Shown: positions 14,316 through 21,398, numbered from the stretch's first letter. The stretch is DNA of 22,853 bases from CAYQQO01 sp964420115 (GCA_964420115.1 CAYQQO010000009.1:1-22853), one strand, 5' to 3'. The notes: a model not told the origin generated them from the sequence alone. A program made the numbers and translations.

Positions 14316-14687
14316 ATGAAGAAAATTCTTATTATTGAAGACGAGGAAATATTGCTTAATCTTCTTGAGCAAAAATTAAGTCAATTGGGTTATTCTGTTG
14401 AAGTCGCCGAGAATGGAGAAATTGGCTTGGTTAAAATGAAGGAAAATAAACCAGATCTGATTTTGTTGGATGTTGTCATGCCAAAAATGGACGGGTTTGA
14501 GGTAATGGAAGCAATGAATAAAGAAGAGGAATTAAAGAAAATCCCCGTGATTATTATTTCCAATTCAGGGCAACCGGTTGAAATTGACAAGGCAAAGAAA
14601 CTTGGCGCCAGCGACTGGCTGGTTAAAACTGATTTTGACCCCAAAGAAGTAATTGACAAAGTTAAAAATCAATTAGGAGAACCTTAA
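14316..14687 (+). CDS. Single-domain response regulator (CheY-like), copy 1
   Basis: A 123-residue receiver domain with no output domain. It has the acidic pair in LIIEDEE (Asp9), the phospho-acceptor LLDVVMPKMDG (Asp52), the switch Ser in IISNSG (Ser82), and the conserved Lys in WLVKTDFD (Lys104, followed by Thr rather than the common Pro). It probably receives phosphate from the kinase at 12737 and passes the signal by protein contact or phosphorelay. It starts 49 bases after the kinase, behind a hairpin-forming repeat. A second receiver gene follows. Confidence 0.93.
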   Translation: MKKILIIEDEEILLNLLEQKLSQLGYSVEVAENGEIGLVKMKENKPDLILLDVVMPKMDGFEVMEAMNKEEELKKIPVIIISNSGQPVEIDKAKKLGASDWLVKTDFDPKEVIDKVKNQLGEP

Positions 14688-14740
14688 AATTTAAATTATA
14701 AAAAGAGCCTGTGGGTTTATGCTTTGTAATTTAAGTTTTA
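14685..14740 (+). repeat. AT-rich inverted repeat between the two response regulators
   Basis: TAAAATTTAAATTA (14685-14698) pairs with TAATTTAAGTTTTA (14727-14740), one G-U pair, with a 28-base loop. An outer CC/GG pair is possible beyond a bulged base. The left arm covers the stop codon of the first regulator; the right arm ends at the AGGAAAG ribosome binding site (14740-14746) of the next gene, so folding could limit its translation. Confidence 0.6.
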
Positions 14741-14753
14741 GGAAAGTATATTT

Positions 14754-15152
14754 ATGGAAAATAAACCAGAAGAAAAAAAGGGAGGAGAGAAAATAATTTT
14801 AGTTGTCGAAGATGATAAGTTTTTGCGCGAGCTTTTAGTGCGTAAATTAGAGTTGGAGGGATATGTTACTTCGGTGGCTATTGACGGCCAAGAAGCGTTG
14901 AAAAAAATTGATAAAGAGCCGCCTCAATTAATTTTGTTGGATTTAGTTTTGCCGGGCCTAGACGGTTTTGAGGTGCTAAAAAAAATTAAGGCGGATAGCG
15001 CGACAAGTAAAATCCCTGTTCTTATTTTAAGCAACTTAGGCCAGAAGGAAGAAGTGGAAAAAGGTCTTAATTTAGGGGCTGATGATTATTTGATTAAAGC
15101 TCATTTTACCCCTGAAGAAATTATCGCTAAAATTAAAAAACTTTTAGGGTAG
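14754..15152 (+). CDS. Single-domain response regulator (CheY-like), copy 2
   Basis: A 132-residue receiver domain with a charged 12-residue lead (ENKPEEKKGGEK). Key residues: acidic cluster LVVEDDK (Asp20 and Asp21), phospho-acceptor LLDLVLPGLDG (Asp63), Ser93 in LILSNLG, and Lys115 in YLIKAHFTPEE. There is no DNA-binding or enzymatic output domain. It has AGGAAAG at 14740-14746 as ribosome binding site. Both regulators may serve the two neighbouring kinases, or one may act as a phosphate sink; the sequence does not decide this. Confidence 0.93.
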   Translation: MENKPEEKKGGEKIILVVEDDKFLRELLVRKLELEGYVTSVAIDGQEALKKIDKEPPQLILLDLVLPGLDGFEVLKKIKADSATSKIPVLILSNLGQKEEVEKGLNLGADDYLIKAHFTPEEIIAKIKKLLG

Positions 15153-15213
15153 GTTTTTAAGTAATCGACCTTGATAAATTTGGTTTTTGAATTATTCTCC
15201 GCGGCTATTTGTA

Positions 15214-16266
15214 ATGTTGGATAAAAAACAAAAGTCGATATCTCTTTTGGTTTTATTTATTTTAGCCCTTTTGCTCGGGCTGATTTTTTTTTGGCAGAGG
15301 GGCAGCCGGACAATAGAAATAAAACAAGATAAAGAGCCGCCTATTGCATCTAACGGCCAATTAGCAGAAGGGGCTATTAGCCCTTTAAGCGGAATAGCTT
15401 GCCAGAAATATAATCAGCGGTCTTTGGCTGTTGTTTTGGCTAGCGATCCTGAAACGCGTCCATTGGCCGGTCTTTCTCAGGCAGATTTAGTGATGGAAAT
15501 GCCGGTGGTGACAGACAATATTACCAGAATGATTGCTTTTTATGTCTGTTATTCGCCTGAAGAGATTGGTTCACTGCGCAGCGCCCGTCATGATTTTATC
15601 CCTTTGGCTATGGGCATGGACGCTATTTTGGTCCACTGGGGTGGGTCTCATTTTGCTTTAGATCAATTGGATAGCGGAGTGATGGATAATGTTAACGCTT
15701 TAACAAACCCCTTTAACGCTTTTTACCAAAAGGAGAATATTCCTCAACCGCATAACGGCTTTACTTCTATGGAGCGGTTAATAAAGGCGGCTAAAAGTTT
15801 TGGTTATCGTTTAGGGAATAAATTTGAGGGCTATCCTCATTTTGCTTATAGCAAGGCCGACACTCCCAATTTAAGCCCCAAAAGTTTAAAAATTGGCTAT
15901 AAATATCCACATAATGTAGAATATCAATATGAGCCAAAGACAAACACTTATTGGCGGTATCGTGGCGGGCAGAAGGAAATAGATAAAAACAATAATCAGC
16001 AGATTGGGGCAAAGGTGGTTGTTGCTATGCGCGCTTTTTCACGGCAGATTGAAGGTCCTGATTACAATGATTTGGATATTGGGGGGATAGGGCGGTGCGA
16101 TGTCTATCAAGGAGGAGAAGTTATCCCCTGCACTTGGCGAAAAGATAAAAATAATCTCAAAAGTAAGCTTTATTTTTTTGACAAGGGGGAAAAAGAAATT
16201 GCTTTTGTGCCCGGGCAGGTTTGGATAGAAATAGTGGAGCCGGACCAAGAAATAATTTGGCAATAA
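15214..16266 (+). CDS. DUF3048 (YerB-like) membrane-anchored exported protein
   Basis: About 350 residues from ATG 15214; an upstream in-frame TTG at 15187 adds nine residues but leads less directly into the membrane segment. A basic start is followed by a single helix (SLLVLFILALLLGLIFFW). The remainder lies outside the membrane and matches DUF3048: PLSGIACQKYNQRSLAVV, LSQADLVMEMPV, ITRMIAFYVCYSPEEIGSLRSAR, ILVHWGGSHFA and a C-terminal PGQVWIEIV. The family includes B. subtilis YerB; biochemical function is unknown. It is followed 16 bases later by the membrane-bound kinase gene. The helix has no lipobox cysteine, so it is more likely an uncleaved anchor than a lipoprotein. Confidence 0.88.
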   Translation: MLDKKQKSISLLVLFILALLLGLIFFWQRGSRTIEIKQDKEPPIASNGQLAEGAISPLSGIACQKYNQRSLAVVLASDPETRPLAGLSQADLVMEMPVVTDNITRMIAFYVCYSPEEIGSLRSARHDFIPLAMGMDAILVHWGGSHFALDQLDSGVMDNVNALTNPFNAFYQKENIPQPHNGFTSMERLIKAAKSFGYRLGNKFEGYPHFAYSKADTPNLSPKSLKIGYKYPHNVEYQYEPKTNTYWRYRGGQKEIDKNNNQQIGAKVVVAMRAFSRQIEGPDYNDLDIGGIGRCDVYQGGEVIPCTWRKDKNNLKSKLYFFDKGEKEIAFVPGQVWIEIVEPDQEIIWQ

Positions 16267-16282
16267 GAATAAATAAAAAACC

Positions 16283-18235
16283 ATGCATCCACATTTAATT
16301 ATTATTATAAGCGGTTATTACCTTACTAGTTTTTTAAGTTTTATTATTGGCGTCTTTGTCTATTTCAGGGGCGGGAAAAAAACAATAACGAATATTTTTG
16401 CTCTGTTCGCTTTAGCGGTATCTCTTTGGTCTCTCGCTTTTGCTCTTCACGTTTCGTCGGATAGTTTTCTAGAGGTGTCGTTTTTTAGTCGGATAGCTGA
16501 TTTAATTGGTATTTGGATTGGCGTTTTTTATTTTCATTTTATAGTTGTTTTTTTAAATAAAAACAAGGGGGAAAAAAGAATTATTCAGTTTATTTATTTA
16601 ATAGCCGGCATGATTGTTGCTTTAGCTCTTTTGTTCCCTCAATATTGGGTGGGCGAACCAGAGCCAAAATTATATTTTGATTATTATGGCAGTAATGTCG
16701 GTTATATATATTATTTTTATACTTTTTTTCTTCTCTCTCTTTTTCTTTATAGTTTTTGTTTATTATTTAAAAGCTATAAGGCGCTTGATGCAATTAAGCG
16801 CAATAGAGCTAAATATATTATTTTTGGTTCTGCCCCCTGGATGATTCTTGGTTCATTTAATTTTTTTATTGTTTATGATATTAAGATAGATCCTGTTTTA
16901 AGTAGTTTTTCTGGTTTTTTCCCTTTGATTTTTGCCTACGCTATTTTGAAGCATCAGTTGTTGGATATCAGGGTAGTTATTATTAGGGGGGCTATCCAGG
17001 CGGTCTTAATTTCTGTTTTAATCGGCTTACTTGTTTCTCTTGCTTCTTTGAACGAGTGGCTTTTAGGAGCCTTTAATTTCTATCGCCCTTGGATGATGAT
17101 GCTTGCCGGAGGGTTGTTTGCTTTCTTTTTCGGACGCTATTTTCTGGCTAAAAATCGTCAGCTGAGATATGAAGAAGGGAAGGTCAGAGCAATGATTGAC
17201 AGTTTAGTAGATGGTCTTCTTATCTTTGACAAAGAAATGAGAATTAGTTTAATTAATCCGGCGGCTGAAAGAATATTGCAAGTAAAAAAGAAAGATATTT
17301 TGGGCGAGAAAATAGACCAAATGGCAAAATATCCTGCCGTAGACAAGCTTTACACGGCGTTGGGCGAAAGCGTGGAGCAAATTGGCCGGAAATATGAATT
17401 AGTTTTTGAAGGAATTAAAAAAAGATTTTTCCACATAGTTATTACTCCTGTAGAAATAGCTCAAGAAACAGTTGGTATGATGGTGGCCTTGCATGATATA
17501 ACGCGATCAAAAGAGATTGAAAGAATGAAAAGCGAATTTGTTTCAGTGGCCGCCCATCAGTTAAGAACTCCTTTGTCAGCGGTTAAATGGGTTATAAAAA
17601 GCATTTTAGACGGCGATACTGGCGAAGTTTCTCCAGAACAAGCAGAACTTTTAGAAAAAGGATATAAAAGCAACGAAAGAATGATTACCTTAGTCAATGC
17701 TCTTTTAAATATCGCTCGTATTGAAGAGGGCCGCGTTGTTTCTGATTTTACTATAACCTCCATAGAGAGAATAATTGAAGGAGCGGTTAGCAGTTTGGAT
17801 AAATTAGCCAGAGATAAAAAAACAAGGATTATTTTCCAGAGGCCAAAAACTTCTCTCCCTAAAATTAAGGCAGATATAGAAAAAATTAGTTTGGCTGTTC
17901 AGAGTATATTGGACAACGCTATTAGATATAACTTGGTGGGCGGGGAGGTGGTTGTTTCTGCTGAAAAATATGATAGTAAAAATATTAAGGTGGCGGTTAA
18001 AGACAGCGGTATTGGTATTCCTAAAAGTCAACAAGAAAGAATTTTTTCTAAATTTTTTAGGGGGGATAATGCTGTTAAAGCAGAGACAGAAGGAAGCGGA
18101 CTGGGTCTTTTTATTTCCAAAAACATTATTGAGTCGCACGGCGGGAAAATTTGGTTTGAAAGCCGGACAGGCGAAGGGACCACTTTCCAATTTATTCTGC
18201 CAATAAGGCCAATAGAAAAAGATAATTTAGAATAA
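16283..18235 (+). CDS. Membrane-bound 7TM-PAS sensor histidine kinase
   Basis: A 650-residue kinase. Residues about 1-225 form seven hydrophobic helices like the N-terminal 7TM region of histidine kinases; two further helices follow at about 237-290. Then come a PAS domain at about 300-410, HisKA with SVAAHQLRTPLSAVKW (His425), and HATPase with SILDNAIRYN, KDSGIGIP and GSGLGLFISK. All catalytic boxes are intact. From the PAS domain onward it is closely similar to the kinase at 12737, including 31 identical bases around the region before the H box. It likely senses a membrane or external signal and may phosphorylate the single-domain regulators upstream. No Shine-Dalgarno site is visible before the ATG. 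The holA ATG follows its stop by one base. Confidence 0.93.
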   Translation: MHPHLIIIISGYYLTSFLSFIIGVFVYFRGGKKTITNIFALFALAVSLWSLAFALHVSSDSFLEVSFFSRIADLIGIWIGVFYFHFIVVFLNKNKGEKRIIQFIYLIAGMIVALALLFPQYWVGEPEPKLYFDYYGSNVGYIYYFYTFFLLSLFLYSFCLLFKSYKALDAIKRNRAKYIIFGSAPWMILGSFNFFIVYDIKIDPVLSSFSGFFPLIFAYAILKHQLLDIRVVIIRGAIQAVLISVLIGLLVSLASLNEWLLGAFNFYRPWMMMLAGGLFAFFFGRYFLAKNRQLRYEEGKVRAMIDSLVDGLLIFDKEMRISLINPAAERILQVKKKDILGEKIDQMAKYPAVDKLYTALGESVEQIGRKYELVFEGIKKRFFHIVITPVEIAQETVGMMVALHDITRSKEIERMKSEFVSVAAHQLRTPLSAVKWVIKSILDGDTGEVSPEQAELLEKGYKSNERMITLVNALLNIARIEEGRVVSDFTITSIERIIEGAVSSLDKLARDKKTRIIFQRPKTSLPKIKADIEKISLAVQSILDNAIRYNLVGGEVVVSAEKYDSKNIKVAVKDSGIGIPKSQQERIFSKFFRGDNAVKAETEGSGLGLFISKNIIESHGGKIWFESRTGEGTTFQFILPIRPIEKDNLE

Positions 18236-18236
18236 T

Positions 18237-19169
18237 ATGATTATTCTCCTTTGCGGCGAAGACAGTTGCCGTTCGCGCCAAAAATTGAAAGAAATTATTA
18301 AAGAATACAAGGCCAAGCATCAAAGCGGCCTTAATTTAGTTCGTTTCAGAGAAGATAATTTTAGTTTTGGTAAACTAAAAGAAAGCATTGAATCAGTTTC
18401 GATGTTTGAAGAGAAAAAATTGATTGTTTTAGAAAGCCTTTTTAATCAAAGTAATTTTTCAGATGGATTTTTTAAATATGCCAATAGTAAAAAATTAAAA
18501 AGTAATCAGGATGCAGTTGTTGTTATTTATCAACCGGAAAAGATAAAAATAAGCGGGTTGAAAGGTAAAGTTAATATTCTGGGCGAGTTTAAATTTTTAG
18601 AAGGCAGTGCCTTGGTTGGTTGGCTGAAAAGAGAAGCGGCAAAAAACAAAATAACAATTAGCCCAGAGGCGATTAGAAAATTAATTGCCTATATAGGCAA
18701 TGATTTGTGGCAAATGAGCAGTGAGATAAATAAACTGGCCGCTTATAAAAAAGAAGGACTCATTGAAGAAAGAGATGTTGATTTAATGGTTAGAGCCAAA
18801 GTTGGCACAAATATTTTTAAGACATTGGACGCTTTGGCCTGCAGGGACAAAAAAAGCGCTCTTAAATATTTATACGAGCACTTAGAACAAGGAGAAAACG
18901 AAATGTATTTGTTTTCAATGCTTGTTTATCAATTGCGGACGCTTTTGAAGTTAAAGGACTTAGAACAAAAAGGCGTTCCTTTTTACGGGTTGGCTGAAAA
19001 AAGCGGGCTTCATCCTTTTGTTGTTAAAAAAAGCTGGCAGCAAATTAAAAATTTCAAGTTAGAACAATTAAAGAATATTTATAAGCGTCTTTTAGAAATT
19101 GATCTATCAATTAAAAAGGGCCGCCTGGACGGCCCGACTGCCCTTGATTTGTTTGTGGCAGAGATATAA
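18237..19169 (+). CDS. holA: DNA polymerase III delta subunit
   Basis: A 310-residue clamp-loader subunit that opens the beta sliding clamp. The opening MIILLCGEDSCRSRQKLKEI is typical of HolA (a nucleotide-loop remnant without a working Walker A). LTIS-like KITISPEAIRKLIAYIGNDLWQ and NIFKTLDALACRDKKSAL match the middle domain, followed by LVYQLRTLLKLK and the C-terminal helical collar. It starts one base after the kinase stop, so translation is likely coupled. The 3' end of the coding region contains a strong hairpin that works as a terminator for the opposite strand (19113-19135). Confidence 0.92.
   Translation: MIILLCGEDSCRSRQKLKEIIKEYKAKHQSGLNLVRFREDNFSFGKLKESIESVSMFEEKKLIVLESLFNQSNFSDGFFKYANSKKLKSNQDAVVVIYQPEKIKISGLKGKVNILGEFKFLEGSALVGWLKREAAKNKITISPEAIRKLIAYIGNDLWQMSSEINKLAAYKKEGLIEERDVDLMVRAKVGTNIFKTLDALACRDKKSALKYLYEHLEQGENEMYLFSMLVYQLRTLLKLKDLEQKGVPFYGLAEKSGLHPFVVKKSWQQIKNFKLEQLKNIYKRLLEIDLSIKKGRLDGPTALDLFVAEI
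19113..19135 (-). terminator. Minus-strand intrinsic terminator inside the holA 3' coding region
   Basis: GGGCCG (19118-19123) and CGGCCC (19130-19135) form a six-pair GC stem with a six-base loop. On the minus strand the stem is followed by TTTTT (19113-19117). It would end transcripts coming from the smpB-rplT block. Confidence 0.7.
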
Positions 19170-19179
19170 TTCAAGCAAC

Positions 19180-19200
19180 AATTTCACTGTCTGAAATTTT
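19180..19200 (+). terminator. Weak plus-strand hairpin after holA
   Basis: AATTTCA (19180-19186) and TGAAATT (19192-19198) form a seven-pair stem with loop CTGTC; only a short T stretch follows. It lies 11 bases after the holA stop. As a terminator it would be weak. Confidence 0.35.
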
Positions 19201-19224
19201 ACGGGGAAATTCCATCGCTTTTTC

Positions 19225-19246
19225 CAAAACAAAAGGGAGCTTCCCT
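19225..19246 (-). terminator. Possible minus-strand terminator downstream of rplT
   Basis: On the minus strand AGGGA and TCCCT (19242-19246 and 19234-19238) pair around a three-base loop and are followed by a T-rich TTTGTTTT run. It is about 245 bases after the rplT stop and coincides with the end of a short minus-strand reading frame (19246). Confidence 0.4.
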
Positions 19247-19481
19247 CATTCTTTTCTTGGTAAAAAGAAGAAAAAGTTTTGGAGTTCTTCGCCCAATTTA
19301 CCCTGTCTGGCATAAGAAATAAAAAGAATTGCCTTATTTTTACCAATGTCGTCGGCGCTGTTTTTCTTCTTTGCCGCGGGCTTGGGGTTAGTCGCTTTGT
19401 AAGAATGATGGTGGCGGCAATCAGGCTGAATACCATCACAAGAAGAACAGGGTCGTATGCCGCCAGATTTTTTGTCTCCAC
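19246..19481 (-). other. Uncertain stretch after rplT; possible frameshifted small membrane protein gene
   Basis: The 321-base gap 19170-19490 has no clear gene. On the minus strand a GTG at 19481 opens a frame with one good membrane helix (DPVLLVMVFSLIAATIILTKR) and then low-information sequence. A neighbouring frame closes at 19246, exactly at a hairpin, with a plausible ending DDIGKNKAILFISYARQGK. A single frameshift near 19380-19400 would join the two. No ribosome binding site is visible. It could be a decayed gene, a sequencing error, or non-coding. Confidence 0.25.
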
Positions 19482-19490
19482 TTTTCAAGG

Positions 19491-19835
19491 TTATTTCACT
19501 TTCTCAACAATTTTTTTAAAGATTTTCGGCTGGTTTTCAGCCAATCGAGCCAAAATTTTTCTGTCTATTCCAATTTTGGCTTTTTTTAGTTTGTTAATAA
19601 ACTGGCTGTATGTCATGCTTTCTTTTCTGACTGCCGCGTTGATTTTTATCTGCCAGAGCTGGCGGAAATCACGCTTTTTTCTTTTACGGTCGCGATAAGC
19701 ATGCGTCCAAGCGCGCTTTAGGGCGTCTTTGGCCAGTTTGTATTTTGCTTTTCTGCCCCACTTAAAGCCCTTGGTCTGCTTTATTATTTTTTTCCTTCGC
19801 TTGTTGGCAGTAGCGCCTCTTTTTACTCTAGTCAT
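19491..19835 (-). CDS. rplT: Large ribosomal subunit protein bL20
   Basis: A 114-residue basic protein typical of bL20: MTRVKRGATANKRRKKI, KGFKWGRKAKYKLAKDAL, YRDRKRKKRDFRQLWQIKINAA, then SQFINKLKKAKIGIDRKILA. It binds 23S rRNA early in assembly and in many bacteria represses its own operon. It starts three bases after the rpmI stop as the last gene of the conserved infC-rpmI-rplT order. The opposite strand faces holA. Confidence 0.97.
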   Translation of the reverse strand: MTRVKRGATANKRRKKIIKQTKGFKWGRKAKYKLAKDALKRAWTHAYRDRKRKKRDFRQLWQIKINAAVRKESMTYSQFINKLKKAKIGIDRKILARLAENQPKIFKKIVEKVK

Positions 19836-19838
19836 AAT

Positions 19839-20036
19839 TTATTTCAATATTTTTTTAACCATCCTTTTGTCTGATAAAGTTAGTTTCTTTTTCCCTCTTT
19901 TCCCTCTTTTTTTATTGCCTGATTCTTTGGCGTTGAAATGGTCCTGATGAATAGGCCGTCTTAAAATTTTACCTCTTTTGGTAATTTTAACTCTTTTAAA
20001 AATTATATTCTTTGTTTTCCTTTTTTTAGCGTTCAT
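19839..20036 (-). CDS. rpmI: Large ribosomal subunit protein bL35
   Basis: A 65-residue very basic protein with the bL35 pattern: KRVKITKRGKILRRPIHQDHF near the middle, then KRGKRGKKKLTLSDKRMVKKIL. The start overlaps the infC stop (ATGA at 20033-20036), so translation is coupled. It lies between infC and rplT in the standard order. Confidence 0.95.
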   Translation of the reverse strand: MNAKKRKTKNIIFKRVKITKRGKILRRPIHQDHFNAKESGNKKRGKRGKKKLTLSDKRMVKKILK

Positions 20037-20539
20037 GATTTAGCAACAACCATGCTGAATCCCCTTGGTTGTTTTTTAATTTCTTGTTCTGTCTTTACTT
20101 CTGTTTCAAGCAGCTGGACAAATTGATTTATTTTTTCATAGGCCATATCAGCCAGCCCCTTTTCTCGTCCTCTCAAAATTATCTCAATTCTAATTTTATT
20201 GCCTTGTTTTAAAAATTTGTCCGCTTGCTTAGCCTTAAAAGCTAAATCGTGCTGGCCTGTCCTTAAACTGATTCTTACTCCCTTAACTTCTATTTTTTTC
20301 TGTTTGTTTTTTTGTTTTCTTTCTTCTCTGGACTTTTGATACTGATATTTGCCAAAGTCCATTATTCGGCAAACTGGCGGTCGGGTAGTCGGCGCGATTT
20401 CAATTAAATCAAGCCCCTTGTTCCGGGCTTGTTCTATGGCCTTATGGGTTTCAACAACGCCGACATTCTGGCCGTTTTCATCAATCAGCCGCACTGGACT
20501 AATCCTTATTTGATTGTTTGTTCTCGGTTTCCTATTTAT
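20033..20539 (-). CDS. infC: Translation initiation factor IF-3, probable AUA start
   Basis: IF-3 binds the 30S subunit and checks the start codon and initiator tRNA. The conserved body is clear: VRLIDENGQNVGVV, DLIEIAPTTRPPVCRIMDFGKYQYQ, a Lys-rich linker, GVRISLRTGQHDLAFKAKQADKFL and RGREKG. A GTG at 20494 gives 153 residues, but the in-frame sequence upstream encodes RKPRTNNQIRISP, the usual IF-3 N-terminus. The only sensible start is then AUA at 20539, giving 168 residues; no ATG, GTG or TTG is available there. In other bacteria infC often starts at rare AUU/AUC/AUA codons, letting IF-3 limit its own synthesis. The start is only 27 bases after the tmRNA 3' end. The body of the gene is certain; the AUA start is well supported but inferred. 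Confidence 0.93.
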   Translation of the reverse strand: MNRKPRTNNQIRISPVRLIDENGQNVGVVETHKAIEQARNKGLDLIEIAPTTRPPVCRIMDFGKYQYQKSREERKQKNKQKKIEVKGVRISLRTGQHDLAFKAKQADKFLKQGNKIRIEIILRGREKGLADMAYEKINQFVQLLETEVKTEQEIKKQPRGFSMVVAKS

Positions 20540-20566
20540 TGTTTTGTTCTTATTTAATTTTATTAG

Positions 20567-20915
20567 TGGAGACGGCGGGAGTTGAACCCGCGTCTGAAAG
20601 GCATTCTTTAATAAATCTACAAGTTTATCTTAGTTTAATTTAAAAGGGAATCAAGAAGTAAAAAACTAAGCAAAAAATTCTTGGCCCTTGCCTTTTAATT
20701 TTCAATAACCAATCAAGACGAAACTGGTTATTTATCCTGATAAAATAACACCCAAATTTTTCTATCAGGAATCAAAAAATTCGGATGGCTGCCGACTTTA
20801 AGCGGTAGCAAAAGCTAAATTAGGTTTAGCAGTTATGTAAGTTCAAAAGTTTAATGAGGTTTTGAGCTCAACCTGCTTATTAAAGAATAAACTCTCATCG
20901 AAGCCGATCATCCCC
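20567..20915 (-). ncRNA. ssrA: Transfer-messenger RNA (tmRNA)
   Basis: One-piece tmRNA that frees stalled ribosomes together with SmpB. The 5' strand GGGGATG (from 20915) pairs with CGTCTCC (20568-20574) to make the acceptor stem; a GCTTCGATGAGAG D-region follows. The T arm GCGGG-TTCAACT-CCCGC precedes the 3' end. The tag frame starts at GCU (20828-20830) after ATAACT and reads AKPNLAFATA, ending at TAA (20798-20800). The discriminator A (20567) is followed by CTA, so CCA is not encoded and must be added. The 5' end overlaps the last eight bases of smpB, and infC follows directly, so processing must release the RNA. Confidence 0.92.
20798..20830 (-). other. tmRNA proteolysis-tag reading frame
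   Basis: Ten codons plus stop inside ssrA give the tag AKPNLAFATA. The resume codon is GCU. The hydrophobic Ala-rich end fits recognition by ClpXP-like or FtsH-like proteases, but ends in ATA rather than the common LAA or VAA. Confidence 0.75.
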
Positions 20916-21354
20916 GTTTGAGCGCCCTGTCAATCCTTCTTCTTGCTTCTCTTTTTTTAATTGTTTCTCTTTTGTCTTTTTTCCTCTTGCCGCTGGCTAG
21001 GACAAAAGCCAGCTTTATCCTTCCTTTTTTAGTGTAAACACGAAGGGGGACTAAAGTCAAGCCCCTTTGTTTTGACAGACCAATTAAACTATTTATTTCT
21101 GATTTATTTAAAAGAAGTTTTCTGGAACGACTTGGCTCATAATCAGCCGGCATATTTTTTGGCTGATAAGGAGGGATAGATGCGTTAATGAGCCAAACTT
21201 CCCCGTCTTTGATAGTCACATAAGATCCCTTCAAGCTCATCCGGCCATTTTTAATTGCCTTTACTTCAAACCCTCTCAACACCAAACCGGCCTCAAATTT
21301 TTCAAAGATATGATAATCATATTTAGCTCGTGGGTTTGTCGCAAGCGTTGGCAT
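20908..21354 (-). CDS. smpB: SsrA-binding protein SmpB
   Basis: A 148-residue tmRNA partner that carries tmRNA to stalled ribosomes. Motifs: ATNPRAKYDYHIFEKFEAGLVL, GFEVKAIKNGRMSLKGSYV, EVWLINASIPPYQ, and LLLNKSEINSLIGLSKQRGLTLVPLRVY. The basic tail (ASGKRKKDKRETIKKREARRR) is normal. The last codons and stop (GG GGA TGA) form the 5' strand of the tmRNA acceptor stem, so the gene overlaps ssrA by eight bases. It heads the smpB-ssrA-infC-rpmI-rplT block. No clear promoter or Shine-Dalgarno site was found in the AT-rich stretch upstream. Confidence 0.96.
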   Translation of the reverse strand: MPTLATNPRAKYDYHIFEKFEAGLVLRGFEVKAIKNGRMSLKGSYVTIKDGEVWLINASIPPYQPKNMPADYEPSRSRKLLLNKSEINSLIGLSKQRGLTLVPLRVYTKKGRIKLAFVLASGKRKKDKRETIKKREARRRIDRALKRG

Positions 21355-21398
21355 ATATTAACTTTAACATTAAAAAACCCATTAAGTAAATTAAGCAG

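Noticed and set aside
19279..19698. Plus-strand 139-residue hydrophobic frame across the rplT 3' end
   Set aside because: Antisense to rplT; its hydrophobicity results from reading Lys/Arg-rich codons on the opposite strand.
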